Shown here: piece by piece, positions 26,085 to 34,953 of the stretch
Position numbering within the stretch: the stretch's first letter is position 1
Layout of the letters: the number at the start of each line of letters is the position of its first letter
The notes under the pieces: model-generated
What the model was told of the DNA's origin: nothing
Database searches by the model: none
The model's input: only the letters and a program-made list of their open reading frames with translations
Source: Albibacillus kandeliae
GTDB lineage: Bacteria > Pseudomonadota > Alphaproteobacteria > Rhodobacterales > Rhodobacteraceae
Length of the DNA: 64,000 nt
NCBI RefSeq assembly: GCF_003116585.1
Contig: NZ_QEHM01000004.1
Location: 372,001-436,000 of the forward strand
Direction of reading: 5' to 3'
Position numbers and translations under genes: made by a program

Positions 26085-27584
26085 ATGCAAATCCGTCCTA
26101 CGCGTCGTTTCGTACTGGGAGGTCTGGCCGCCTGTCTCGCGGCTGGCGGCGCCCATGCCGGAGCGCCCGACGCCTCGCTGCGACCCGTGCCGCGCCCCGG
26201 CGAACCCCGCTCCCGGCTTCCTGCGCGGCCCGAAACCATGCTCGACCAGACCGGGTTTTCCGGCGATGTCGGCTGGGCCGTTTCCGATGTTAAAACCGGG
26301 CTGCCGCTGGAGGCCGTCGGCGGCGACCGGCGTCTGCCCCCGGCCAGCGTGGCCAAGGCGCTGACGACGCTCTACGCGCTTGAAACGCTGGGCCCCGATC
26401 ACCGCTTCACCACCCGGATCCTCGGGGCCGGCACGCTGAGCAATGGGCGGCTGGACGGCGACCTGATCCTTTCGGGCGGCGGCGACCCGTTCCTGGATAC
26501 CGACGCGCTGGCCGACCTGGCGAGCAAGCTGAAGGCGGCGGGCGTGCACGAGGTGCGCGGTGATTTTTACGTCGACGACAGCTGCCTGCCCTACACCCAC
26601 AGCATCGACGAGGAACAGCCGGAACAGGTGGGCTACAGCCCGGCGGTTTCGGGCATCGCGCTGAACTTCAACCGGGTCCATTTCGAATGGAAACAGGCCT
26701 CGGGCGGGTATCAGGTGGCGATGGACGCGCGGACCGAGAAGTACCGCCCCGAGGTGGCCATGGCCGAGATGAAGGTCGTGAGCCGGGCCGCGCCGGTCTA
26801 TACCTTTCAGGATGGCAACGGGCGCGACCAGTGGACCGTTTCGGCGCAGGCGCTTGGCACCGGCGGGTCGCGCTGGCTGCCGGTGCGCAGGCCCGCGGAC
26901 TATGCGGGCGACGTGTTCCGCACCCTTGCCCGTGCCAACGGGATTGTCCTGAAGCCCGCCCGCAATGGCACCGGCCCGGCGGGCCAGCGGCTGGTGCTCG
27001 CGTCGCACAGCAGCCCGACGCTGACGGTGATCCTGAAGGACATGCTGAAGTACTCGAACAACCTGACCGCCGAGATGGTCGGGATGTCGGCCACCGCCGC
27101 GCGGGAAGGGACACCGCCGCGATCACTGAAGGATTCGGGGCTGTCGATGAGCCAATGGGCGACGCAGCGGTTCGGCATGAAGAGCACGCGGATGGTCGAT
27201 CACTCCGGGCTTGGCGCCGACTCTCGCATGACGGCGGAGGACCTCGTGGCCGCGCTGGTCGACGCGCGGCGCAGCGGGGTGCTGCGGCCGCTGCTGAAGG
27301 CGGTTCCGGTGCTCGATTCCAAGGGGCGGCTGGTCAAGAACTCGAAGGTCAGGATCGACGCCAAGACCGGCACGCTGAACTTCGTCTCGGGGCTGGGCGG
27401 GTTCATCACCACCGACGACGGGACCGAACTGGCCTTTGCCATCTTCGCCGCCGATCCCGAAACCCGTTCGCATATCCCGAGGGAACAGCGGGAGCGCCCG
27501 CCGGGGGCGCGGCACTGGAACGGGCAGGCCAAGGTCTTTCAGCAGAAGCTGATTGCGCGGTGGAGCTCGATCTACGGCACCTGA
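26085..27584 (+). CDS. dacB: D-alanyl-D-alanine carboxypeptidase/endopeptidase PBP4 (S13 family)
   Basis: Start at ATG 26085 gives 499 residues with a twin-arginine-like signal (RPTRRFVLGG then a hydrophobic stretch, cleavage near residue 25). Penicillin-binding motifs are complete: Ser88-Val-Ala-Lys91, SNN in KYSNNLTAEM, and KTG in DAKTGTLN. S13 enzymes trim pentapeptides and cut D-Ala-mDAP crosslinks in the periplasm. The Tat-type signal is a feature seen in Rhodobacterales. It complements the elongasome genes located around 48-55 kb. Confidence 0.92.
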   Translation: MQIRPTRRFVLGGLAACLAAGGAHAGAPDASLRPVPRPGEPRSRLPARPETMLDQTGFSGDVGWAVSDVKTGLPLEAVGGDRRLPPASVAKALTTLYALETLGPDHRFTTRILGAGTLSNGRLDGDLILSGGGDPFLDTDALADLASKLKAAGVHEVRGDFYVDDSCLPYTHSIDEEQPEQVGYSPAVSGIALNFNRVHFEWKQASGGYQVAMDARTEKYRPEVAMAEMKVVSRAAPVYTFQDGNGRDQWTVSAQALGTGGSRWLPVRRPADYAGDVFRTLARANGIVLKPARNGTGPAGQRLVLASHSSPTLTVILKDMLKYSNNLTAEMVGMSATAAREGTPPRSLKDSGLSMSQWATQRFGMKSTRMVDHSGLGADSRMTAEDLVAALVDARRSGVLRPLLKAVPVLDSKGRLVKNSKVRIDAKTGTLNFVSGLGGFITTDDGTELAFAIFAADPETRSHIPREQRERPPGARHWNGQAKVFQQKLIARWSSIYGT

Positions 27585-27624
27585 GGCGTCGGCCCCTCAA
27601 GCAAGATCAGGGGGTTGCGCGGAA

Positions 27625-27646
27625 AATGTTTCGCGCGCGAAACATT
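27625..27646. repeat. 22-bp perfect palindrome
   Basis: AATGTTTCGCG at 27625-27635 is followed at once by its exact complement CGCGAAACATT at 27636-27646. It lies in the 202-bp gap between dacB and the DUF4864 gene, in an AT-richer stretch. It could be a protein-binding site; the core resembles a lengthened parS but does not match it. Confidence 0.7.
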
Positions 27647-27786
27647 CCAATTTTGCGACGTTTTACAGTGTGTTAGCAGGCCGCACGCCGTGTTAACCCG
27701 GAACATCGCCGGGACTGAACAGGACTATTTTTGATCCGGACGGGCGCTTGGCGCATATTCGGATCAGACCTGCGAAAGGCCCAGCC

Positions 27787-28188
27787 ATGCGCCGATTGTT
27801 CCTGATCCTGTTCCTTGCCTTCTCGGCGGCCGCCCCTGCGGGAGCCCAGCAGGACGAGATACGCTCTGCCATCACCAGCCAGTTCGATGCCTTCCGGCAG
27901 GACGACTTCGACCGGGCGTTCTCGTTTGCCAGCCCCGGCATCCGGTCGCTGTTCCAGACCCCCGAGAACTTTGGGCGGATGGTGCAACAGGGCTATCCGA
28001 TGGTCTATCGGCCCGCCGAGACACGGTTTCTTGACCTCAGCGAGATCGACGGCAGGCTGTGGCAGCGGGTGGAGGTGCTGGATGGCGCCGGGCGGCGGTT
28101 CTACCTTGGTTACCAGATGATCCCCACCGAGAATGGCTGGAAGATCAACGCGGTTACCCTGCTCGATCCGCCCGGCGCGTCGGTCTGA
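27787..28188 (+). CDS. Exported DUF4864 protein
   Basis: Start at ATG 27787 gives 133 residues. A signal peptide (1-21, ending AGA) is followed by a DUF4864 domain: helical DEIRSAITSQFDAFRQDDF, FASPGIRSLF, then a beta-rich half ending GWKINAV. The fold resembles cone-shaped NTF2-like domains. Function is unknown. It precedes the beta-helix gene by about 125 bp in the same direction. Confidence 0.8.
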   Translation: MRRLFLILFLAFSAAAPAGAQQDEIRSAITSQFDAFRQDDFDRAFSFASPGIRSLFQTPENFGRMVQQGYPMVYRPAETRFLDLSEIDGRLWQRVEVLDGAGRRFYLGYQMIPTENGWKINAVTLLDPPGASV

Positions 28189-28312
28189 CCTGCGCCAAGG
28201 GTCCGCGAGGACCGTGACGGTGCCCTGATCCGGCCTTAACCGATTTCCCTTACCCCGTCGGGCGCCTCCGGGACCGGCCCGGAGCCTGCGCGACCGGCAA
28301 GAAGGGAACCAC

Positions 28313-30598
28313 ATGAACATTGCGATCACCGATGGCGTCGAACTGGTGCCGCCCGCCTTTGCCGAGGGGCTGGACGTCTGGTCCAGCGGCAACGGCACCC
28401 CCGGATCGGACACCTACGATGGCGACCCGAACGCTGTCTTTGTCCCGTCGGATCAGGATTTCGCGGGCTGCCTCGAGCTTTACAAGACCAATGCCACCCA
28501 GAAGCTGCGCTACATGGGCGAGACGCCACTGCTGCCGGGGGCCTACCTGCGCGTCACCGCCCGGGTGAAGGCGGTCAGCGGCAACCTCCCCTCGGTGCGG
28601 ATTGCGGGTTGGGCCGGGGCCGCGGGGGGCGGGCATGTATCGGATGTGACCGAGACCGGGCCCGCCACCGCGCTGACCACCTATGGCGAGGTGGTCGAGA
28701 TCACGGCCATCATCGGGACCGGTATGCGGGTTGGGGTGGACATGGCCTGGGGCACCGCCGCGCTTTACGGGCATTTCGGGGTGGACCTGACCGGGCCGAC
28801 CGGCGGCGTCGTGCGGATCGACGATATCGTCATCGAGGACATCACCTCGGCCTTTCTGCGGGACATGCTGAGCCTTGTGGACGTCCGGGACTTTGGCGCC
28901 CTGGGCGACGGCACCACCGACGACACCGCCGCGTTCGCAGCCGCGAATGCCGCTGCCGAGGGACGCCGGGTGCTGGTGCCCGCCGGTATCTACCAGCTGG
29001 ACGACAGCGTGACCTTTGACGTGCCGGTGATCTTCGAAGGTACGGTGACGATGCCGACCGACAAGATGCTGCTGCTGACGCGCAACTACGACCTGGCGAG
29101 CTACGTGGACGCCTTTGGCGACGAGGAACTGGCCTTCAAGAAGGCCTTTCAGGCGCTGCTGAACAACTCCGACCATGCCGAGCTGGACCTTGGCGGGCGC
29201 AAGGTGAACCTCTCGGGTCCGGTCGACATGCAGGCGGCGGTGCCGAACAAGGACAGCTACGCCACCCGGCGGGTGATCCGGAACGGCCAGCTGAACGCGA
29301 CCGGGGGCGCGGCATGGGACACGGAGACCGTGACCTCGCAGGCGAGCTACAGTGCCAGCAATGGCAGGACGCTGTCGGATGTCGCCAATGTTGCGAACAT
29401 ACCGGTGGGGGCGCTGGTCGAAGGCAACGGGGTGGGACGCGAGGTTTATGTCACTGCGCGCAACATCGGCGCACAGGAGCTTACGCTCAGCGCCCAGCTG
29501 CATGACGCGGAGGGCACGCAGACCTATACCTTTCGTGATTTCAAGTACATGCTCGATTTCTCAGGCTTCTCTCAGCTCAGCAAGTTCGAGCTGACCGAGG
29601 TCGAGATCCAGTGCAACGGTATCGCCAGCGGCATACGCCTTGCGCCGGCCGGGTCGGTGTTCAGCCTGCACCACTGCATCCTCAACAAGCCGAAGGATCG
29701 GGGGGTGACCTCGATTGCGGAAGGCTGCCAGGGCATGATCATCGACAATTGCCAGTTCCTCTCGAACGAGGACGCGCTGGATGTCGAGGACCGTGTCTCG
29801 ATCGGGCTGAACGTCAACGCCAATGACGTCAAGCTGCGGCACAACCGGATCACACGGTTCCTGCATTTCGCGGTGCTGGAGGGGCAGAACCACACGGTGA
29901 TCGGCAATCACCTGTTTCAGGGCGACACCAATTCGAACGGCGTGCGGACTGCGGGGATCGTGCTGATCGGCAACTACCACTGCACCACGATCGCGGCGAA
30001 CTATATCGACAACTGCTGGATCGAGTGGACCAACGAGCACGACTCGACGCCGGATTTCACTTCGGGGTTCTCCTTTGCCTCGCTCAGCATCACCGACAAC
30101 ATCTGCCTTTGCACCGATGTCGCGGACTGGTTCAGCTTTATCGTGATCAAGCCTTTCGGCAGCGGGCACTACCTCAACGGGCTTTCGGTCACCGGCAACA
30201 AGTTCCGCTCGATCTCGGGCAGTATCGACCGGGTCGAGCGGATTGACAGCAGCCATGCCCCGCTGGATGCGAGCCGGTTCAAGAACGTGACCTTCGAGGC
30301 CAACACCTTTCACCAGGTCTCGCGTCAGGTGACCAATCCCGCCCGGGTGCAATACGTCGAGGCGACCCCGGCCAAGACATGGGTCGTCAGCCTGACCGAC
30401 GCGATCCCCTTCGATGGCATGGCCCGGCGGGTCGACTCGGTGGTCAGCGTGGGCGCGATCAAGACCGCTGCGGACCAGACCCACTATGGCGTGCCCTTCA
30501 TCCGCACCGAGCAGGGTGGCAGTGGCGACAAGGTCGACCTTGTCTGGGAGGAGGAGGTGCAGGGCGAGGTCGCGCTGACGGTGCGGATCGACCTCTGA
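28313..30598 (+). CDS. Right-handed beta-helix (pectate-lyase-3/GH28-related) protein, tailspike- or GTA-fibre-like
   Basis: The 761-residue protein has no signal peptide. Residues 1-185 form an N-terminal beta-sandwich-like region. Near 193 the motif VRDFGALGDGTTDDT marks the start of a pectate-lyase-3 superfamily beta-helix, and the rest shows rungs with repeated N-x-h spacing. A C-terminal beta-rich cap ends at 761. Such proteins are usually phage tailspikes or secreted polysaccharide enzymes. The lack of a signal and of phage neighbours fits the orphan tail fibre of Rhodobacterales gene transfer agents (the R. capsulatus rcc00171 type); that link is inference. Catalytic residues are not identifiable. 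Confidence 0.7.
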   Translation: MNIAITDGVELVPPAFAEGLDVWSSGNGTPGSDTYDGDPNAVFVPSDQDFAGCLELYKTNATQKLRYMGETPLLPGAYLRVTARVKAVSGNLPSVRIAGWAGAAGGGHVSDVTETGPATALTTYGEVVEITAIIGTGMRVGVDMAWGTAALYGHFGVDLTGPTGGVVRIDDIVIEDITSAFLRDMLSLVDVRDFGALGDGTTDDTAAFAAANAAAEGRRVLVPAGIYQLDDSVTFDVPVIFEGTVTMPTDKMLLLTRNYDLASYVDAFGDEELAFKKAFQALLNNSDHAELDLGGRKVNLSGPVDMQAAVPNKDSYATRRVIRNGQLNATGGAAWDTETVTSQASYSASNGRTLSDVANVANIPVGALVEGNGVGREVYVTARNIGAQELTLSAQLHDAEGTQTYTFRDFKYMLDFSGFSQLSKFELTEVEIQCNGIASGIRLAPAGSVFSLHHCILNKPKDRGVTSIAEGCQGMIIDNCQFLSNEDALDVEDRVSIGLNVNANDVKLRHNRITRFLHFAVLEGQNHTVIGNHLFQGDTNSNGVRTAGIVLIGNYHCTTIAANYIDNCWIEWTNEHDSTPDFTSGFSFASLSITDNICLCTDVADWFSFIVIKPFGSGHYLNGLSVTGNKFRSISGSIDRVERIDSSHAPLDASRFKNVTFEANTFHQVSRQVTNPARVQYVEATPAKTWVVSLTDAIPFDGMARRVDSVVSVGAIKTAADQTHYGVPFIRTEQGGSGDKVDLVWEEEVQGEVALTVRIDL

Positions 30599-30604
30599 GC
30601 GCCG

Positions 30605-31081
30605 TCAGAGCGACAGATCGGCCGGGGTCAGGTTGAAGGCCCGGCCGAAGCCGCCGTTCAGGAAGGCCCCGGTGACGCGGAAGCAGACGAAGTGGAAGTC
30701 GGCGAAACCGATGTAGAGCTTGGCCTTGGGGTGGCCGCGCAGATAATGCGCGGCCAGTGCCTCGCGCCCGGGGTCGTCCCGCCCGACGAATTCGGCCCCT
30801 GCCTGCAGGGTCAGCCTCGGGTGTGTCAGCGGATCGCCCCGCTCCCCCGGAGTTCCCACAAGTAGCGAACAAACCGGATCGGCGCGCAGGGCCTGCGTAT
30901 GGGCGGCAAGGTCGGAGACCAGCGAGATCGGGCCGCCCTCGGGCGCGAGGCCGAGGGCGATGCGGGTGACGAAGGGGGCGCCCCCGCGCAGAACGGCCAG
31001 CGCGGCGGTGGTTTCTTCCTGCAGCAGGCGGCGGGCCAGCGCGCGGGCCTCGTCATCGGTCGGGCGGATGGGATCTGTCAT
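30605..31081 (-). CDS. Pyridoxamine 5'-phosphate oxidase-like FMN-binding protein (HugZ-like split barrel)
   Basis: Start at ATG 31081 gives 158 residues. The pattern ARALARRLLQEETTAALAVL, a PFVTRIAL strand, VSDLAAHTQALRADPVCSLL, and the C-terminal YIGFADFHFV are typical of the HugZ/PNPOx-like split-barrel family, which binds FMN or heme. Its stop is only 6 bp from the convergent beta-helix gene. The cytoplasmic role is unknown; heme degradation or general reductase activity are possible. Confidence 0.78.
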   Translation of the reverse strand: MTDPIRPTDDEARALARRLLQEETTAALAVLRGGAPFVTRIALGLAPEGGPISLVSDLAAHTQALRADPVCSLLVGTPGERGDPLTHPRLTLQAGAEFVGRDDPGREALAAHYLRGHPKAKLYIGFADFHFVCFRVTGAFLNGGFGRAFNLTPADLSL

Positions 31082-31229
31082 GGCGCGGAGGTTAGGCGCA
31101 GGCCGGGTCAGCCACAACTGCGGCCATCGCAAGCCGCGTTCGCGCATGGGGCGAACGAGCGCTCAATTGCGCATTGTATTGGTGCCCGGCCCTGATATGC
31201 TGCATTGCAGCGAAGAGAGGGAGAATCCC

Positions 31230-31862
31230 TTGGGACACGTGATTACCATCGCCCAGCAGAAGGGCGGCGCCGGCAAGACCACGCTCGCCATCAACCTCGC
31301 CATCGGCTTTCTGCGCGCCGGAAAGACGGTCGCCCTGATGGATACCGACCCGCAGGGCAGCGCCGGACGCTGGTTCATGACCCGGATCGAGTCGCAGCAG
31401 GAGCCGGGCCTCGATTTCTCGACCGCCTCGGCCTGGGGCGTGCCCTACGAGTGCCGCAAGCTGGCCGACAGCCACGATATCGTCATCATCGACACCCCGC
31501 CCAAGGCCGACAGCGACCTGCGCCCGGCCCTGCGGGTGTCGGACCTCGTGCTGATCCCGGTGGCGACCAGCCATGTCGACCTCTGGGCGGTGGAGGTGGT
31601 GCTCTACCTCGCCGAGCGCGAGAGAAAACCGGCCATGATGGTGATGACCCGTGCCCGCCCCGGCACCCGGCTGGCCGCGGACGTGGCCGAGAAGGCAGCC
31701 GAGATGGAGGCCGAGGTGGCCGCGACCCCGATGGCGAACCGGGTCGTCTATGCCGAGACCCTCGGGCAGGGCAAGGCCGCGCTGGAGGCGCGCAAGGGCC
31801 CGGCCCATGCCGAGGTGATGGCGCTTGTCAGCGAAGTGGAGACGGCGCTCGAAAAGCTGTGA
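31230..31862 (+). CDS. Orphan ParA-family ATPase
   Basis: TTG at 31230 is the best start: AGAGAGGGAG lies just upstream and the product (210 residues) begins LGHVITIAQQKGG. The deviant Walker A motif QQKGGAGKTT near the start, DTDPQGS and IIDTPPK mark a ParA/MinD-type ATPase. No ParB or parS is adjacent, and the length is that of short chromosomal ParA proteins that place cargo such as chemoreceptor clusters or carboxysomes. The cargo here is unknown. The monooxygenase-like gene starts 30 bp downstream, so they may be co-transcribed. Confidence 0.82.
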   Translation: MGHVITIAQQKGGAGKTTLAINLAIGFLRAGKTVALMDTDPQGSAGRWFMTRIESQQEPGLDFSTASAWGVPYECRKLADSHDIVIIDTPPKADSDLRPALRVSDLVLIPVATSHVDLWAVEVVLYLAERERKPAMMVMTRARPGTRLAADVAEKAAEMEAEVAATPMANRVVYAETLGQGKAALEARKGPAHAEVMALVSEVETALEKL

Positions 31863-31892
31863 TAGCATCGGGGTCAGCCAAGGGAGGAGCCA

Positions 31893-32213
31893 ATGCTGAC
31901 CATTTCGTCCGACGCCAATGTCCAGACCGTCATCACCACCTTCGAGATGACCCCGGGCACCTGTCATGACCTGCTCGAGGCGCTGACCGAGGCCTATGAA
32001 CAGTTCATCTCCAAGCAACCGGGCTTCATCGCCGCCGGGCTGCACGTGAACGATGCCCAGACCCGCATCGCCAATTACTCGCAGTGGGAACGGCGCGAGG
32101 ACTTTCAGGCCATGCTGCGCACCACCGAGATGCGCAAGCGCAACCGCGCCATCAACGAATTGTGCCGCAGCTTCGAGCCGGTGATGTACGACGTGGCGCA
32201 GAGTTTCGGCTGA
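31893..32213 (+). CDS. Antibiotic biosynthesis monooxygenase (ABM) domain protein
   Basis: The 106-residue protein is a single ABM-type ferredoxin-like fold: TVITTFEMTPGTCHDLLEALTEAY, FIAAGLHVNDAQTRIANYSQWE and EDFQAML are usual positions. An AGGGAGGAG-like site precedes the ATG. Members include quinol monooxygenases and heme-degrading enzymes; none of their diagnostic residues is clear, so the substrate is open. It follows the ParA gene closely. Confidence 0.8.
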   Translation: MLTISSDANVQTVITTFEMTPGTCHDLLEALTEAYEQFISKQPGFIAAGLHVNDAQTRIANYSQWERREDFQAMLRTTEMRKRNRAINELCRSFEPVMYDVAQSFG

Positions 32214-32227
32214 GATCGCGGCGGCAG

Positions 32228-32241
32228 GTGATCTGGATCAA
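32228..32241. promoter_or_regulatory. FNR/FnrL-like box upstream of the universal stress gene
   Basis: GTGAT-CTGG-ATCAA matches TTGAT-N4-ATCAA at 9 of 10 defined positions. It lies 57 bp before the usp start, a spacing allowing an activator position near -41 with a short leader. Confidence 0.65.
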
Positions 32242-32298
32242 GGCCGAGCGCGGCCTAACTGTCCACTCTGGGCATCATATCGCACCGGAGGGCCGATC

Positions 32299-32706
32299 AT
32301 GTACAAGAACATCCTGATTCCCGTCGCCTTCGACACCGAGCACGACGTCACCGGGCCGATGAAGCTGGCCGGGCTGCTGGCATCGCCCGGCGCGCGCATC
32401 ACGCTGCTGCACGTGATCGAGCACATCCCGGCCTATGCCATCTCCTACATGCCGGTGGATTTCGTCACAGAAACGCGCAAGGCGATCCAGGCCCGGCTGG
32501 ACGAGCTGGCGCAGCAGCTGCCCAATGCCACCGGCGAGGTGATCGAGGGGCACTCGGGCTCCAGCATCCTCGACTGGGCCGAACAGCACAGCCCCGACCT
32601 GATCGTGATCGACTCGCATCGCCCCGGCATGCAGGACCTGCTGATCGGCTCCACCGCCACGCAGGTGGTCCGGCACGCCAAATGCGCGGTGCACGTGGTC
32701 CGCTGA
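32299..32706 (+). CDS. Universal stress protein (UspA family)
   Basis: The 135-residue protein opens MYKNILIPVAFD and ends with the nucleotide-binding signature G-M-x-D-L-L-I-G-S-T-A (residues about 113-123), so ATP binding is expected. UspA-type proteins in this group are often induced at low oxygen, and an FNR-like box stands upstream. Soluble, one domain. It is convergent with lysK. Confidence 0.92.
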   Translation: MYKNILIPVAFDTEHDVTGPMKLAGLLASPGARITLLHVIEHIPAYAISYMPVDFVTETRKAIQARLDELAQQLPNATGEVIEGHSGSSILDWAEQHSPDLIVIDSHRPGMQDLLIGSTATQVVRHAKCAVHVVR

Positions 32707-32739
32707 GCGACCGGGCGGCGGGTGCGCCGCCCCCTCGGC

Positions 32740-34314
32740 TCAGACCAGTTCGCCGGCCAGACCCTTGTCGATCAGGGCGATGGTCTCATTCACGCCGTAG
32801 AGCGCGATGAACCCGCCGAACCGCGGGCCCTGCGAGGCGCCGAGCAGCACCTCGTAGAGCGCCTTGAACCAGTCGCGCAGCGGTTCGAACCGGTCGCGGC
32901 CGCAGGCATAGACGATGGATTGCAGCGCCTCGTCGTCGAGCGGGCCGTCATAGGCGGCCAGCTGCGTCCGCAGATCCTCCAGCGCCTCGCGCTCGAGATC
33001 GGTCGGCGCGCGGAAGGTCTTCTCGGGCTTCACGAAGTCGTTGTAGTAGCGCACAGCGAACCCGGCGGCCTCGTCCATCTGCGGGTTGGTCGCCGGGCTG
33101 GCCTCGGGCGCATAGCGGCGGATGAAGCCCCAGAGCGCTTCCTTGTCCTCGGCGCTCGACACCGAGGCGAGGTTCAGCAGCATCGAGAAGGGCACCACCA
33201 TGTCCGAGGCGGGCACGTTCGCGCCGTGGATGTGGTAGACCGGGTTGTTCAGCTGACCGGCGGCATCCTGCGTCGGGTAGGCGCGCAGCTGCTGGTGATA
33301 CTCGTCCATCATCCGCGGGATGACGTCGAAGTAGAGCCGCTTGGCCGTCTTGGGCTTCTGGTACATGAAGTACGAGAGGCTCCCGGTGGAGGCATAGGTC
33401 AGCCATTCGTCGATCGAGATGCCGTTGCCCGAGGATTTCGAGATCTTCTGGCCCTTGTCGTCGAGGAACAGCTCGTAGGTGAAATGCTCGGGCTTGCGGC
33501 CGCCGAGGATCTCGCAGATCGAATCGTAGATCGGCGTATTGGTCGAGTGGTCCTTGCCGTACATCTCGAAATCGACGTCCAGCGCCGCCCAGCGGGCGCC
33601 GAAATCGGGCTTCCACTGAAGCTTCACGTTGCCGCCGGTGACCGGCAGGGTCCATTCCCGGCCATCCTCGTCGTCGAAGGTGATGGTGTAATTCTCGGGG
33701 TCCACCTTCTTCATCGGAACGTAGAGCACGCGGCCCGTCTCCGGGTGGATCGGCAGGAAGATCGAATAGGTCAGCTGGCGCTCCTCGCGCAGCGACTTGA
33801 GCATGACCTTCATCACCGCGTCATAGCGTTCGCAGGCGAGCTTCAGAACCTCGTCGAACTGGCCCGACTTGTAGAACTCGGTGGCCGAGTAGAACTCGTA
33901 CTCGAACCCGAAGGTGTCGAGGAAACGGCGCAGCATGGCGTTGTTGTGATGGCCGAAGCTCTCGAATTCCTCGAAGGGATCGTAGACGCTGGTCAGCGGC
34001 TTCTGGATGTCCTCGCGCAGGCGTTCCTGGTTCGGCACGTTGCCCGGGATCTTGCGCATCCCGTCCATGTCGTCCGAGAAACAGATCAGACGGGTCGGAA
34101 TGTCCGAGATCACCTCGAAGGCGCGGCGGATCATGGTGGTGCGCAGCACCTCGCCGAAGGTCCCGATGTGCGGCAGGCCCGAGGGGCCATAGCCGGTCTC
34201 GAACAGGACGTAACCCTTCTCCGGCGGTGCCTTCTCGTAGCGTTTGGCCACCCGGCGTGCCTCTTCGAAAGGCCATGCTTTGGATGCGAGAGCGGCTTCG
34301 CGCAGATCAGACAT
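32740..34314 (-). CDS. lysK: Class I lysyl-tRNA synthetase
   Basis: The 524-residue enzyme is the Rossmann-fold (class I) LysRS found in archaea and alphaproteobacteria, not the common bacterial class II form. HIGH appears as HIGT within [10 protein letters not shown] (about 44-53), and KMSKS as KISKSSGN. The C-terminal helical bundle binds the anticodon. It charges tRNA-Lys in the cytoplasm. Its start is 120 bp from the divergent TerB-like gene. Its presence is a good lineage marker. Confidence 0.96.
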   Translation of the reverse strand: MSDLREAALASKAWPFEEARRVAKRYEKAPPEKGYVLFETGYGPSGLPHIGTFGEVLRTTMIRRAFEVISDIPTRLICFSDDMDGMRKIPGNVPNQERLREDIQKPLTSVYDPFEEFESFGHHNNAMLRRFLDTFGFEYEFYSATEFYKSGQFDEVLKLACERYDAVMKVMLKSLREERQLTYSIFLPIHPETGRVLYVPMKKVDPENYTITFDDEDGREWTLPVTGGNVKLQWKPDFGARWAALDVDFEMYGKDHSTNTPIYDSICEILGGRKPEHFTYELFLDDKGQKISKSSGNGISIDEWLTYASTGSLSYFMYQKPKTAKRLYFDVIPRMMDEYHQQLRAYPTQDAAGQLNNPVYHIHGANVPASDMVVPFSMLLNLASVSSAEDKEALWGFIRRYAPEASPATNPQMDEAAGFAVRYYNDFVKPEKTFRAPTDLEREALEDLRTQLAAYDGPLDDEALQSIVYACGRDRFEPLRDWFKALYEVLLGASQGPRFGGFIALYGVNETIALIDKGLAGELV

Positions 34315-34434
34315 TGTTTACTCCGGAGGTTCCTTGCCGCGCACGCCGCGCGACCCGACGCCGCTACCTATTGTGCTGCGCCTGCGGCGTCAATATTTTG
34401 CTCATGAACCGAGCAAAGCGAAGGATACGCGACC

Positions 34435-34860
34435 TTGTCCGATACAGACCAACACCCGCTCAGCGCGCAGGACTGTCTTGTCGCCCTCATGGTGGCCGTT
34501 TCCGCGTCGGATGAGAACATCCGCACTGCCGAGCTGGTCAAGATCCAGTCCTCGGTGAACATGCTGCCGATCTTCGCCGACTACGACATCGACCGCATGA
34601 ACAGCGTGACCCAGACCGTGTTCGACCTGTTCGAACAGGAGGACGGGCTCGACGCCCTGTTCGGGCTGATCCGCGACAACCTGCCCGAACGCCTGTTCGA
34701 GACCGCCTATGCGCTGGCCTGCGACGTGGCGGCCTCCGACGGCACCCTGACCGAGCCGGAACTGCGGCTGCTGGAAGAGGTCCGCTACGAGCTGAACCTC
34801 GACCGCCTGCACGCCGCCGCCATCGAGCGCGGTGCCCGCGCCCGGCATCTGACGCTCTGA
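34435..34860 (+). CDS. TerB-like tellurite-resistance-domain protein
   Basis: The start is TTG at 34435, with AAGGA about 9 nt before it; no ATG fits. The 141-residue helical protein has two TerB-type acidic repeats, VSASDENIRTAELVKIQ and VAASDGTLTEPELRLLEEV, each resembling a metal-binding loop. TerB-like domains are cytoplasmic and bind calcium or other metals; tellurite resistance itself is not implied. The DUF475 protein at the left edge is a TerC relative, but the two are 33 kb apart. Confidence 0.78.
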   Translation: MSDTDQHPLSAQDCLVALMVAVSASDENIRTAELVKIQSSVNMLPIFADYDIDRMNSVTQTVFDLFEQEDGLDALFGLIRDNLPERLFETAYALACDVAASDGTLTEPELRLLEEVRYELNLDRLHAAAIERGARARHLTL

Positions 34861-34866
34861 GACACG

Positions 34867-34896
34867 AAAAAGGGCGGCCCGCGCCGCCCCTTCTTT
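34867..34896. terminator. Intrinsic terminator between the TerB-like gene and gltX
   Basis: AGGGCGGC and GCCGCCCC arms are preceded by an A-run and followed by TTCTTT, just after the TerB-like stop. It can serve as a bidirectional terminator for the convergent genes. Confidence 0.75.
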
Positions 34897-34916
34897 GGGT
34901 TCCAAGTATCCCGGGG
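34890..34916. repeat. REP-like intergenic element, copy 1 (half element)
   Basis: The reverse complement of this 27-nt stretch matches 56014-56040 at 25 of 27 bases. The shared core contains GGGATACTTGGA followed by CCC and AAGAAG. Both copies lie between convergent genes. Confidence 0.6.
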
Positions 34917-34953
34917 AGCGCGAGGGGCTGGCCCCTCGCTCCTGCCCTCGACG

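Noticed and set aside
27625-27646. Palindrome considered as parS
   Set aside because: The ends match, but the centre is two bases too long and lacks the CACGTG core; no ParB gene is nearby.
28313-30598. Beta-helix gene considered as evidence for a prophage
   Set aside because: No capsid, terminase, integrase or lysis gene lies nearby and neighbours are ordinary chromosomal genes.
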